Shown piece after piece: positions 1 to 6,608 of a DNA stretch of 64,000 nt. Position numbers and translations under genes: made by a program. The stretch is from a virus, in IMG/VR virus record IMGVR_UViG_3300020469_000011, positions 1-64,000 of that record. One strand, 5' to 3'. How positions within the stretch are numbered: position 1 is the first letter of the stretch; each line of letters starts with the position of its first letter. The notes below the pieces were generated by a model. The model searched no databases. It saw only the letters and a list, made by a program, of their open reading frames with translations, and was not told where the DNA came from.

Positions 1-88
1 TGACACTACAAATACTGATTATCAAGAATACTTAACGTGGCTTGCAGAAGGTAATGAACCAGAACCAGCAGATGAACTAGAAGAATAG
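1..88 (+). CDS. C-terminal end of a structural (tail-fibre type) protein, partial
   Basis: An open frame enters the window from the left and stops with TAG at 86-88, leaving 28 residues. The tail contains WLAEGNEPEPADELEE, an acidic Pro/Glu-rich ending of a type I have seen at the ends of phage tail-associated proteins. The T4 late promoter TATAAATA follows immediately at 89-96, so this is the end of one late unit. The rest of the gene lies outside the window and no specific function can be given. Confidence 0.6.
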   Translation, partial: DTTNTDYQEYLTWLAEGNEPEPADELEE

Positions 89-96
89 TATAAATA
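89..96 (+). promoter_or_regulatory. T4-type late promoter
   Basis: Perfect TATAAATA, the late promoter -10 box read by gp55-type sigma factors such as the one encoded at 18862. It lies directly after the preceding stop codon and about 50 bases before the fibre gene at 146. Confidence 0.7.
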
Positions 97-145
97 TATT
101 ATAATTTTAAATTCTATAATAGGAACTATAAATGGCTCTTGAAAC

Positions 146-1105
146 ATGAGTGGAAGAATATTTTTAGATGAAATCTATAGTAAAGATGGTCAAAACAAAG
201 TATTAGATACAAAAAGTTTTGATGCTAATAATAATTTTGAAGCCAGCAATACTGGATTCAATTTAAACTATCAAAGTGCAAATACCGCATTGGTTATAAA
301 TCAAACAGGTACCGGTGATGCATTACATGTAAGTAGCACTACATCAGATGTATCTGCAGCAGCAGCATCTAGAAATCCCATAGCTAGTTTTAGAGGTGGA
401 AATGATAACAATAGATTAGATGTATATGTTGACAACAGTGGTGGAACAGCACATATGGGCTTGGGTGCATACAATCTGGCAGGAGGAGCAACTGAATTAG
501 GCTTTTACACAGGCGGCAGTGTTAATAAACAATTAACAATTGATAGTAATGGTTACATTCTAATAGATAATGCTACAAATAAAAATGTATCAACGTCCAC
601 TGGATTTTTCTTTGGTGCCGGTTATGCAACATTTAATCTTACTAGTTCTAATGATTATAAAGTAAGATTTAATGACAATGAATCAACTGGAAGTACAGGT
701 GATACGATTGGATTTTATAAAAATTCTACTCTTGTTGGGAGTATATCAACATTTACATCAAGCACAGGTTACAACACTTCATCTGATTATCGTATTAAAG
801 AAAACATAACAGATATTACTGATGGAATAGAAAGAGTAAAACTTTTAAAACCATCACAGTTTAATTTTATCGTAGAACCAAATATTACTGTGGACGGTTT
901 TATTGCACACGAAGTTTCTGATATTGTTCCTCTTGCAGTAACCGGAGAGAAAGATCAAATACATGAAGATGGTAGTATCAAACCACAAGGTATAGACCAA
1001 TCAAAATTAGTTCCATTGTTAACTGCAGCATTACAAGAGGCAATTGACAAAATAGAAGATTTAACTACTAGAATTGAAGCTCTTGAATCAAAAACAACAC
1101 CATAG
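146..1105 (+). CDS. Tail fibre/spike protein with C-terminal S74 intramolecular chaperone
   Basis: A 319-residue virion protein. Residues 1-210 are rich in Gly, Ser, Asn and Thr, as in beta-structured fibre shafts. From residue 213 the sequence SDYRIKEN begins a peptidase S74 domain, in which the Ser and Lys serve in self-cleavage after trimer folding. The domain continues through GFIAHEVSDIVP and LVPLLTAALQEAI to a C-terminal coiled coil. The mature fibre would therefore be about 212 residues. A late promoter at 89-96 drives it. The start is odd: a five-codon ORF (132-149, MALET) with the better upstream purine stretch (AGGA at 120-123) ends in ATGA overlapping this start. Either coupled re-initiation or a small frameshift near 146 is possible. 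Confidence 0.85.
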   Translation: MSGRIFLDEIYSKDGQNKVLDTKSFDANNNFEASNTGFNLNYQSANTALVINQTGTGDALHVSSTTSDVSAAAASRNPIASFRGGNDNNRLDVYVDNSGGTAHMGLGAYNLAGGATELGFYTGGSVNKQLTIDSNGYILIDNATNKNVSTSTGFFFGAGYATFNLTSSNDYKVRFNDNESTGSTGDTIGFYKNSTLVGSISTFTSSTGYNTSSDYRIKENITDITDGIERVKLLKPSQFNFIVEPNITVDGFIAHEVSDIVPLAVTGEKDQIHEDGSIKPQGIDQSKLVPLLTAALQEAIDKIEDLTTRIEALESKTTP

Positions 1106-1113
1106 TAAGTTAA

Positions 1114-1329
1114 TTAAAAATATTCTACAAGTTGATCATAACCTCCTATAGATTTACCGTCAATTTTAATTTGAGGAAAAGTTCTCGCATTTGGAAACAA
1201 TTCAAACATCTCTTCAGCACTAAAATCTTTTCCTAAAGATTTATAATCATAATCTAAATTTTTTGATTCACACAATTGCTTTGCTTGAACGCATTTAATA
1301 CAAGAATCTTTTCCAAAAATTTCTATCAT
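1114..1329 (-). CDS. Glutaredoxin-like thiol-disulfide protein
   Basis: This 71-residue protein has the thioredoxin-fold glutaredoxin pattern: active-site CIKC at residues 10-13 (CPYC in classical glutaredoxins), a TFPQI loop with the cis-proline, and GGYDQL near the end for glutathione binding. Such proteins reduce ribonucleotide reductase or deliver Fe-S clusters, and IscU and IscA homologues are also in this window. It overlaps the gene at 1326 by four bases (ATGA), so the two are translated together. The non-canonical CxxC means substrate preference cannot be assumed. Confidence 0.85.
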   Translation of the reverse strand: MIEIFGKDSCIKCVQAKQLCESKNLDYDYKSLGKDFSAEEMFELFPNARTFPQIKIDGKSIGGYDQLVEYF

Positions 1330-1574
1330 TCCACAACTTCAACTGTTGGTTGTTTTGTGTCACAAACACTGAGTTCAATCAACTTCATACCTAAGATGTG
1401 ATAAGCCCAGTAAAGTCCACGATTTTCTCCTGTGAACTTTGACCAGATTGAGTTTTCAAAAATTATAAAATCAGTTCTAGTGCCTGTCCATTCTAAAGCT
1501 TTAAATTCTACCTCCCAATTTTCAGATAAACTAAACTTAAATGAGAGTATTATTTTATCTAATAAGCTTTTCAA
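1326..1574 (-). CDS. Hypothetical protein (82 aa)
   Basis: Not recognised. It is mixed in composition, with the aromatic-rich segment LYWAYHILGMKLIELSV at its centre, and ends in an acidic TVEVVE tail. It sits between the glutaredoxin gene, with which it overlaps by four bases, and the 91-residue gene upstream, from which it is separated by one base. That spacing marks an operon of small early-type genes. Confidence 0.6.
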   Translation of the reverse strand: MKSLLDKIILSFKFSLSENWEVEFKALEWTGTRTDFIIFENSIWSKFTGENRGLYWAYHILGMKLIELSVCDTKQPTVEVVE

Positions 1575-1575
1575 T

Positions 1576-1851
1576 CTATCCCTTTACTAAATAGTTTTTA
1601 TATTTTTTTCGTACAAAAGAATATTTGTTTGAAGTTCTTTCTACGATTTCTGGTTTTGTTTTAAATTTTTCTTTATACTTATTCAAAAAGAATTCGGCAT
1701 CAGTATCTTCTTCTAAGTAAAGAAAATCAAAATCAACATAAGAATATTCTGTAAAATGATTTTGATTTAAATTCATATCAGTTAAAGTCTGTCTGTCTAC
1801 ACGTAACCAAGCATGAGAAGGATCTGAAAACATATAAAATTTCTTTTTCAT
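1576..1851 (-). CDS. Hypothetical protein (91 aa)
   Basis: Not recognised. The protein has a Lys-rich start (MKKKFYMF), a Tyr/Phe/Asp-rich middle (YSYVDFDFLYLEEDTDAEFF) and a basic end. Its start codon overlaps the stop of the 111-residue gene upstream by four bases, so translation is likely coupled. No signal peptide or membrane segment is visible. Confidence 0.6.
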   Translation of the reverse strand: MKKKFYMFSDPSHAWLRVDRQTLTDMNLNQNHFTEYSYVDFDFLYLEEDTDAEFFLNKYKEKFKTKPEIVERTSNKYSFVRKKYKNYLVKG

Positions 1852-2183
1852 AGCGAACTTCCTTTATCAAAATAATCATAAAAAACATCAGATGATGACT
1901 TATATTTATTAACCTTTTCAGATAAAGGTTTTTTATAAACATATGCCATTAAGCCATTAACTGGATGGTCAACTACATGCAAATCTCTATATTTTCCAAA
2001 CGTACTTTTAGTAATTGTTACTTCTCCTTTAGTTAAATAATTTTTAAGTGTCTCAATAAACATAGGAACTTTTAAAAGTTTTCTAATTTTAAGAAGCTTA
2101 TCAATTACATCCTCAGTAATAGTAACTTCATGAAAACTTTCAAGATAATTTAATTCATCTCGCAAAACCATCTGTTGATTCAT
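1848..2183 (-). CDS. Hypothetical protein (111 aa)
   Basis: Not recognised. The N-terminal half looks helical (VIDKLLKIRKLLKVPMFIETLKNYL), and the C-terminal half is a mixed basic/aromatic segment ending FYDYFDKGSSL. Its ATG overlaps the stop of the micro membrane protein at 2180-2281, which places it in the same tightly coupled transcript. Confidence 0.6.
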   Translation of the reverse strand: MNQQMVLRDELNYLESFHEVTITEDVIDKLLKIRKLLKVPMFIETLKNYLTKGEVTITKSTFGKYRDLHVVDHPVNGLMAYVYKKPLSEKVNKYKSSSDVFYDYFDKGSSL

Positions 2184-2281
2184 ATATCAGGCACTTCAAG
2201 TATTGTTTCTAAAACAGCCAATAATACAAATATTACTACCATAAACACAAGCCATATAAGAAAATTTCTAGCATCGTTCAT
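2180..2281 (-). CDS. Micro membrane protein (33 aa)
   Basis: The protein is MNDARNF followed by one hydrophobic helix (LIWLVFMVVIFVLLAVLE) and a short ETILEVPDI tail. The helix length fits a single membrane pass. It is coupled at both ends by ATGA overlaps: its ATG overlaps the stop of the 29-residue membrane protein and its TGA overlaps the start of the 111-residue protein. Function is unknown. Small single-pass phage proteins include holins, lysis inhibitors and host-membrane modulators. Confidence 0.6.
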   Translation of the reverse strand: MNDARNFLIWLVFMVVIFVLLAVLETILEVPDI

Positions 2282-2367
2282 TGTAGAAAACCTACAATTC
2301 CAATAGCAAAAATGGAATTGAATAAAATAAATCCTGCTATTCCAATAATAATATCAAATTCTTTCAT
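2278..2367 (-). CDS. Micro membrane protein (29 aa)
   Basis: The protein is MKEFD followed by one 24-residue hydrophobic, Gly-containing helix (IIIGIAGFILFNSIFAIGIV) ending GFLQ. Its start overlaps the stop of the 57-residue membrane protein (TAATG) and its stop overlaps the next start (ATGA). The continuous coupling supports real expression despite the tiny size. Function unknown. Confidence 0.55.
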   Translation of the reverse strand: MKEFDIIIGIAGFILFNSIFAIGIVGFLQ

Positions 2368-2540
2368 TATTCCTCTTCTTCTATTTCTTGATCATATAAA
2401 GTTGCTAATCCAATACCTGCTAAACCAATAAGTATTAGACTAGAAAAAGCTATGGCTGGCAACAATACTAAAAACCAAGAAGTTTGTAATATTCCACTGA
2501 CTTTTAGTATTATCAAAAAGAAAGTTACTCCCCAAATCAT
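2367..2540 (-). CDS. Small two-helix membrane protein (57 aa)
   Basis: Two hydrophobic segments are visible, roughly residues 3-18 and 22-48 (VLLPAIAFSSLILIGLAGIG), followed by the acidic tail YDQEIEEEE. It is the first of three overlapping micro membrane genes. Two helices and a charged C-terminus resemble small holins in general form, but no family is recognised. The upstream purine stretch is only a weak ribosome site. Confidence 0.55.
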   Translation of the reverse strand: MIWGVTFFLIILKVSGILQTSWFLVLLPAIAFSSLILIGLAGIGLATLYDQEIEEEE

Positions 2541-2558
2541 TTGAATCTCTATGATTGT

Positions 2559-2990
2559 TTAAGAAGTGTGTCCAAGTGCTCTTCCCCATGAACGCAAATT
2601 TGTCCATTGGGATTTAGGAATGGCATAACAAATAGCATCTTCAATAGTTTTTGCAAGAACTTTTTCGGGACAATCTTTAGTACGTGCATAACGAATTGTT
2701 TCCACACCCTTTAGTTGTGAGTGTTTTCCTTCAATATATTTATAAAGATCAAATTCAGCAGTAACAGGCATACATGCTGTTGGACCTGGAACACAAACAA
2801 ACGCAACCATTCTCCAAACGTATTTTGCTAAATGGTCTGAAGTTGATTCTCCCTTCGGTTTACTTTTACGAATAGAACCATTTTTTAGAATCATCTTAGA
2901 AACAACGTCCATTGCAAGAAGAAACTGTTCTTCTGAAAGAGTTTTGTTAAGAGTTTCGGTAATCTGTGCAAGATTGGCTTTAGCTGACAT
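2559..2990 (-). CDS. Hypothetical protein (143 aa)
   Basis: Not recognised. It starts after GGAG with good spacing. The N-terminal 40 residues look helical, and the middle carries hydrophobic Cys/Pro residues (WRMVAFVCVPGPTACMPV). Codon choice here is noticeably less AT-biased than in neighbouring genes, as in the genes at 45333-47423 that share its upstream promoter cassette. Confidence 0.6.
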   Translation of the reverse strand: MSAKANLAQITETLNKTLSEEQFLLAMDVVSKMILKNGSIRKSKPKGESTSDHLAKYVWRMVAFVCVPGPTACMPVTAEFDLYKYIEGKHSQLKGVETIRYARTKDCPEKVLAKTIEDAICYAIPKSQWTNLRSWGRALGHTS

Positions 2991-3059
2991 AATCTACTCC
3001 AAATTAGGCATACATGATATAAATTGTCATGATTAAAATATCCAGCAACACTACAATCG

Positions 3060-3323
3060 CTACCATACTTTTTTATCTCCCAACCATTCGTTGTAGGAAT
3101 AACCAGCATGATATGCTTCAATCTGCTCAGATGTCATATCAGATTCAAAAACTTGAGTTCCACGAATTTTTGAACCACCTTTCCAATAATTTGGGGATTC
3201 GGGTCGGTAATAATAACTATCGCAAGTGCCTACGTCAAATGGAGAACCATGAGAATCATCGTACTTCTCTTTGATTGCTTCCATTTGTTTGTGCTGCTCT
3301 TGAGTCAACTTTATTATTTGCAT
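3060..3323 (-). CDS. Conserved small phage protein (87 aa), function unknown
   Basis: The central motif (HGSPFDVGTCDSYYYRPESP followed by NYW) resembles a short aromatic/Gly family seen in several tailed phages, where it has no assigned role. The first 25 residues form an amphipathic helix (LTQEQHKQMEAIKEKY). The gene follows a strong ribosome site (AAGGA) and is the first ORF downstream of the sigma70-like promoter at 3364-3391, so it should be made early. Confidence 0.65.
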   Translation of the reverse strand: MQIIKLTQEQHKQMEAIKEKYDDSHGSPFDVGTCDSYYYRPESPNYWKGGSKIRGTQVFESDMTSEQIEAYHAGYSYNEWLGDKKVW

Positions 3324-3363
3324 GATTTTTTCCTTGGGATTGGGTGTCTCTCAACATGATCAG

Positions 3364-3391
3364 ATCATATCAGATGGAGAAGAAATGTCAA
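3364..3391 (-). promoter_or_regulatory. Host-type sigma70 promoter, repeated cassette copy 1
   Basis: Reading the minus strand, TTGACA, a 16-nt spacer and TATGAT precede the gene at 3060-3323. The spacer end and downstream bases (CATCTG, then TGATCATGTTGA) match the promoters at 45265 and 45815 far beyond the two boxes. A TGATCA palindrome lies just after the -10 box and could be an operator. Confidence 0.75.
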
Positions 3392-3428
3392 GGGAAAATT
3401 CGGATTATTTTTTGGGAGGGGTAATATT

Positions 3429-3932
3429 TCAACTTACTGATTTTTCAAGGATTTTTATGACTCTACGAACTTTTTCTTCTACCATGAATAATTTTTCTTC
3501 TGTAGAATATTCTTTTTCTTCTTCAACCTGTTCTACAGTTTTTATATGCATAAAATCTTTGAAATATTGTTCATTTGAATCAAAACAAAACATTAATTTA
3601 AACGTGCCTGCTTTTTCTGGATCAGGATAATTTAATCCATAAATGTAAGTTTGTAATCCTTCTTTTTCAAGATAGTAACTTTCATATTCATGTGAGAGCA
3701 TATTACTCAAACACTCTCTTGATAATTCAAATGCTGTAGCTTGAATTTGTTTAGGAGAAGGTACAGCATTTAATGAACTCCATTTAATATCCATCACTTT
3801 ATGAATATCATGTAATTTTTTAAAATTTATGTTTCTTACAGCATTAGCAATTAAATCGTTAAAAACAAATTTAAAATCTTGATTATCAATGACTTCGGTT
3901 TTCCTTTCCTCTATATCCATCAATTCATACAT
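3429..3932 (-). CDS. Hypothetical protein (167 aa)
   Basis: Not recognised. It is a soluble, acidic protein whose last 45 residues are strongly charged and probably helical (VEQVEEEKEYSTEEK). It overlaps the DUF3310 gene by eight bases and so is coupled to it. Its own 3' end is about 35 bases from the promoter that serves the next gene. Confidence 0.6.
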   Translation of the reverse strand: MYELMDIEERKTEVIDNQDFKFVFNDLIANAVRNINFKKLHDIHKVMDIKWSSLNAVPSPKQIQATAFELSRECLSNMLSHEYESYYLEKEGLQTYIYGLNYPDPEKAGTFKLMFCFDSNEQYFKDFMHIKTVEQVEEEKEYSTEEKLFMVEEKVRRVIKILEKSVS

Positions 3933-4320
3933 TTTTGGTTTCTTCTATTAATTCTTCTATTAAGACAACTGCTTTTTCTAATTCATGAAAATTATTATTC
4001 GTAAAACAGTAATAATAAATGTAATCAAGTATGGAGGCTATTTTTTTATTTTTTTCATTTTTTAGTATCTCAAGAAGAGCATCCATAAGCCCTGGATAAA
4101 TTCTATCTGGAAAAAAATTATGTGTATATGGATTTTCTATTTGCCGCTTCAAATACCAAATTGCTTTTTCTAAATCGGTCACTCCATTTTTATGTTGATA
4201 ACGGTATATATATTTGAAAGCATTTCCTAAACAAAAATTCATATATTCAACTATGTCTATTGCTTCTACACCAGATGGATGGGAATTATAATGCACAGGA
4301 TGATCAACTAGTTCTGTCAT
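3925..4320 (-). CDS. DUF3310 family protein
   Basis: The first 65 residues carry the DUF3310 pattern: VDHPVHYNSHPSG, then FCLGNAFKYIYRYQHKNG, then DLEKAIWYLKRQI. The family is common in tailed phages and is often labelled a nucleotide kinase-like protein, but that activity is not established here. Residues 70-131 are an additional helical part. The start overlaps the preceding stop by four bases. Confidence 0.8.
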   Translation of the reverse strand: MTELVDHPVHYNSHPSGVEAIDIVEYMNFCLGNAFKYIYRYQHKNGVTDLEKAIWYLKRQIENPYTHNFFPDRIYPGLMDALLEILKNEKNKKIASILDYIYYYCFTNNNFHELEKAVVLIEELIEETKNV

Positions 4321-4487
4321 GAAAACACTCTATATTTTTTACCATCAATTACTTCAATTCTACGAAAACGAATAGAAGAGGATTGCCGAACATTCTCTTC
4401 TACACCACCAGTTTCTAAGAATTGAACTTGACCTGCTCTCAGTTCGGCATTGAATTGATTTGATCCTGCTTTTGATTTGTTTGACAT
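4317..4487 (-). CDS. Hypothetical protein (56 aa)
   Basis: Small basic protein beginning MSNKSKAGSNQFNAEL, with a likely short beta segment near the end (SIRFRRIEVIDGKKYRVF). Its TGA overlaps the ATG of the DUF3310 gene, giving coupled translation, and its own ATG lies about 10 bases after the stop of the 116-residue gene. Function unknown. Confidence 0.6.
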   Translation of the reverse strand: MSNKSKAGSNQFNAELRAGQVQFLETGGVEENVRQSSSIRFRRIEVIDGKKYRVFS

Positions 4488-4496
4488 AATATAATC

Positions 4497-4847
4497 TCAC
4501 TTATAATTTTTTTGAAAACCTGTTGGAAGATAATCTGGACCTGTCCAGCTAATATGATATTCTTGATAAATGTTACCTCTTGCTTTATTTTTAGCAGGAG
4601 TTGCCCAACTTGCTGCTAATAAAATATCACCTTCTTGAAATCTATCATCACCCATAGAAATAAAAGAATGTACTCTTTTATGACCATTACGATCACCAGA
4701 AATTACTTTAATATATTTTTTTCCTTTAGCGTAGTGTAAACCTTCGTTAAATTCTTGTTTCATTTGAGAACTTGAACAAGTTTTTTCATAATCTATTTTA
4801 ATATTTTCAAGATAAATGTTTAAAGCTGATTGCATTTTAAATGTCAT
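4497..4847 (-). CDS. Hypothetical protein (116 aa)
   Basis: Not recognised. The protein has a helical N-terminus and a C-terminal half with likely beta strands (EGDILLAASWATPAK and YHISWTGPDYLPTG). It is the first gene downstream of the promoter at 4897-4924, preceded by an AAGGGAAA purine tract, and leads the transcript that runs down to about 3429. Confidence 0.6.
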   Translation of the reverse strand: MTFKMQSALNIYLENIKIDYEKTCSSSQMKQEFNEGLHYAKGKKYIKVISGDRNGHKRVHSFISMGDDRFQEGDILLAASWATPAKNKARGNIYQEYHISWTGPDYLPTGFQKNYK

Positions 4848-4896
4848 AATTTTTTTCCCTTGAAAAAATATCTAAAGTATTTGTTTAACTCCTAAG

Positions 4897-4924
4897 ATCT
4901 TATCAGATTTTTACAAAATGTCAA
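4897..4924 (-). promoter_or_regulatory. Host-type sigma70 promoter
   Basis: On the minus strand TTGACA, a 16-nt spacer and TAAGAT lie upstream of the gene at 4497-4847. The spacer ends in TCTGA, as in the other early promoters of this window, and the -10 box runs into an AAGATCTT palindrome that could bind a dimeric regulator. Confidence 0.7.
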
Positions 4925-4936
4925 GGGATTTTTTTG

Positions 4937-5131
4937 TCAATCATTTATTTTTCTTTTAACTAACTGTTTTATTATGTGTTTTCTTTTATTTTTGCTATAA
5001 GTATGCCATTCATTTATCTCTTCCATACTTCTATTACATCCAATACAATGTGTTAATTCACTGTTAAATCTACATATTCTTCGGCATACTTGTTTTTCTG
5101 CTTCGTTATAAGCAGGTATACCGTTTTTCAT
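4937..5131 (-). CDS. DUF1289 family protein
   Basis: A 64-residue protein with Cys residues at CRRICRF and CIGCNRSMEEINEWHTYS, which matches the DUF1289 pattern (C-x3-C, then C-x2-C, with an invariant Trp). The four cysteines suggest a metal or Fe-S site, but the role is not known. The C-terminus is very basic (KNKRKHIIKQLVKRK). The start overlaps the HAD gene's stop by one base. Confidence 0.75.
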   Translation of the reverse strand: MKNGIPAYNEAEKQVCRRICRFNSELTHCIGCNRSMEEINEWHTYSKNKRKHIIKQLVKRKIND

Positions 5132-5520
5132 TATGGATTTAGTTCATTCTTTTCATTAATATAATGAGCAAACCAAGAATCTGAATTAAAACTTTTATCA
5201 CATATATAAACATCAAAATGTGGTTTAGTTCCTACAGATAGACCATGATATTTACATCCCCAACTTTTTAACTGTTCTCTTGTTTTATCTTTCCAATCTA
5301 TATTAGACCTTGCACCTCTTGCAGTCCAATAATGAATTGTATGTCCTTCATCATATAGTTTGTTGATATGTTTTATTCTTTCCATAAAAGGTTTAGCTTT
5401 CATGTAATCTTTTTTATTTTCTACGTTTTCTCCTGCTCTTTTGCGAGAAAGTTGCATTTCTATATCTTCATCGGAAATTTCACTACAGATAGTTCCATCT
5501 ATATCTACATAAATGATCAT
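5131..5520 (-). CDS. HAD-superfamily phosphatase
   Basis: The N-terminus (MIIYVDIDGTICSE) is HAD motif I, with Asp6 as likely nucleophile and Asp8 as acid/base. HYWTARGA is motif II, a Lys around residue 79 could serve as motif III, and VYICDKSF supplies the final acidic residue. At 129 residues it is a minimal HAD domain without a cap, similar to small sugar- or nucleotide-phosphatases. The substrate cannot be told. It overlaps iscU by four bases. Confidence 0.75.
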   Translation of the reverse strand: MIIYVDIDGTICSEISDEDIEMQLSRKRAGENVENKKDYMKAKPFMERIKHINKLYDEGHTIHYWTARGARSNIDWKDKTREQLKSWGCKYHGLSVGTKPHFDVYICDKSFNSDSWFAHYINEKNELNP

Positions 5521-5894
5521 AATTTTTTCTCACGATAATTTTTGATTGCAGCTTTTATTGCATCTTCAGCTAAAACAGAACAGTGGATTTTAACTGGCGG
5601 AAGAGACAATTCTTCAACAATATCACTATTTTTAATCTCAAGTGCTTCATCAACAGTCTTGCCTTTAACCCATTCTGTCGCAAGACTAGAACTAGCAATA
5701 GCACTACCGCAACCGAATGTTTTAAATTTAGCATCAATTATTTTATCATCTTCAACTTTTATTTGAAGTTTCATAACATCACCACACTCAGGTGCTCCAA
5801 CTAAACCTGTACCCACATCTTCATCATCCTTTGGAAGACTTCCAACATTTTGTGGATTATTGTAATGATCTAATACTTCTTTACTATAAGACAT
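5517..5894 (-). CDS. iscU: IscU/NifU-type Fe-S cluster scaffold protein
   Basis: A full-length (125 aa) IscU homologue. It begins YSKEVLDHYNNPQNVGSL, and the three cluster-ligand cysteines are present in their usual settings (APECGD, FGCGSAIASSS, KIHCSVLAEDAIKAAI), with the regulatory Asp in the first. The LPPVK chaperone-recognition motif (HscA binding in bacteria) is intact. The protein should assemble Fe-S clusters with host cysteine desulfurase. An A-type carrier (42608) and a glutaredoxin (1114) complete a partial set. No desulfurase gene is seen. Confidence 0.93.
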   Translation of the reverse strand: MSYSKEVLDHYNNPQNVGSLPKDDEDVGTGLVGAPECGDVMKLQIKVEDDKIIDAKFKTFGCGSAIASSSLATEWVKGKTVDEALEIKNSDIVEELSLPPVKIHCSVLAEDAIKAAIKNYREKKL

Positions 5895-5907
5895 TTTATT
5901 TTTTTAA

Positions 5908-6105
5908 TTAATGGTGAACAACAAATTTTACTATGCTGTATTTAATATCATCATATTCTTTTGTTTTTTCAGATTCTTTTTTATACCTTTCTGCAGCTTC
6001 AATGTTTGAAAATATAGCAGATACTCCACTTACTCTTTCGTATTGATTATCATATTCCCAAATTAAAACATATACTACATTATTATTTTCCATAATTATA
6101 TCCAT
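5908..6105 (-). CDS. Hypothetical protein (61-65 aa)
   Basis: Not recognised. A short hydrophobic strand-like start (NNVVYVLIWEYDNQYERV) is followed by a charged helix (IEAAERYKKESEKTKEY). The ATG at 6093 is an alternative start four codons in. It overlaps the upstream gene by ten bases and lies between the purine block and iscU in one transcript. Confidence 0.55.
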   Translation of the reverse strand: MDIIMENNNVVYVLIWEYDNQYERVSGVSAIFSNIEAAERYKKESEKTKEYDDIKYSIVKFVVHH

Positions 6106-6608
6106 AAATTACGATAATATTTACCAAAAAGAAAAAGACCATTATTTAATCTTTCAATTTGTTCTTGATTAAGTTTTAAGATATCATCTTTTTTAACTTC
6201 AGAAAAAGAGAAAATCATTTCATCCATGACGTAATTCCATCTTTCTATTAGAATATCATTTTCAGTTTCTGCAAATGTAGAATCATCCTCAACTTTTAAC
6301 TCATCTGGTACATCATCATTTGAAACAAGAGGAATTGACATAGTATTATCATTTTTAAATTTTACCAATGCAGGATGAATAATTTTAGATAGTTTATAAT
6401 CTAAACTATAAGTATCATCTCTGTCAATTTTTACATAATCAAATCTTGTTTTTTGCCAAAACCAATTAAAAGCTTGACAGAGTGTATCATTTATTTTAGT
6501 AAAAATGTTATAAGTAGTTTCATTAATTGTTTTATTTTCAAAAGCTTTCTCAATACTATCGTAGAAAAAATTAACATAAGAACGATAGCCACATAAATAA
6601 ATTTTCAT
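6096..6608 (-). CDS. Hypothetical protein (170 aa)
   Basis: Not recognised. A soluble, largely helical protein with aromatic-rich stretches (LCQAFNWFWQKTRF) and an acidic middle. Its start is joined to the purM stop (TAATG), so it is translated with the purine genes. Nothing in the sequence ties it to nucleotide metabolism apart from position. Confidence 0.6.
   Translation of the reverse strand: MKIYLCGYRSYVNFFYDSIEKAFENKTINETTYNIFTKINDTLCQAFNWFWQKTRFDYVKIDRDDTYSLDYKLSKIIHPALVKFKNDNTMSIPLVSNDDVPDELKVEDDSTFAETENDILIERWNYVMDEMIFSFSEVKKDDILKLNQEQIERLNNGLFLFGKYYRNLWI

Noticed and set aside
2891-3121. Minus-strand frame of 76 codons between the genes at 2559 and 3060
   Set aside because: It overlaps two better-supported genes and its first part is out of frame with the conserved 87-residue protein; a frameshifted extension of that protein was considered but has no support.
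5542-5804. Two plus-strand frames opposite iscU
   Set aside because: They are antisense shadows of a highly conserved gene and have no ribosome site.
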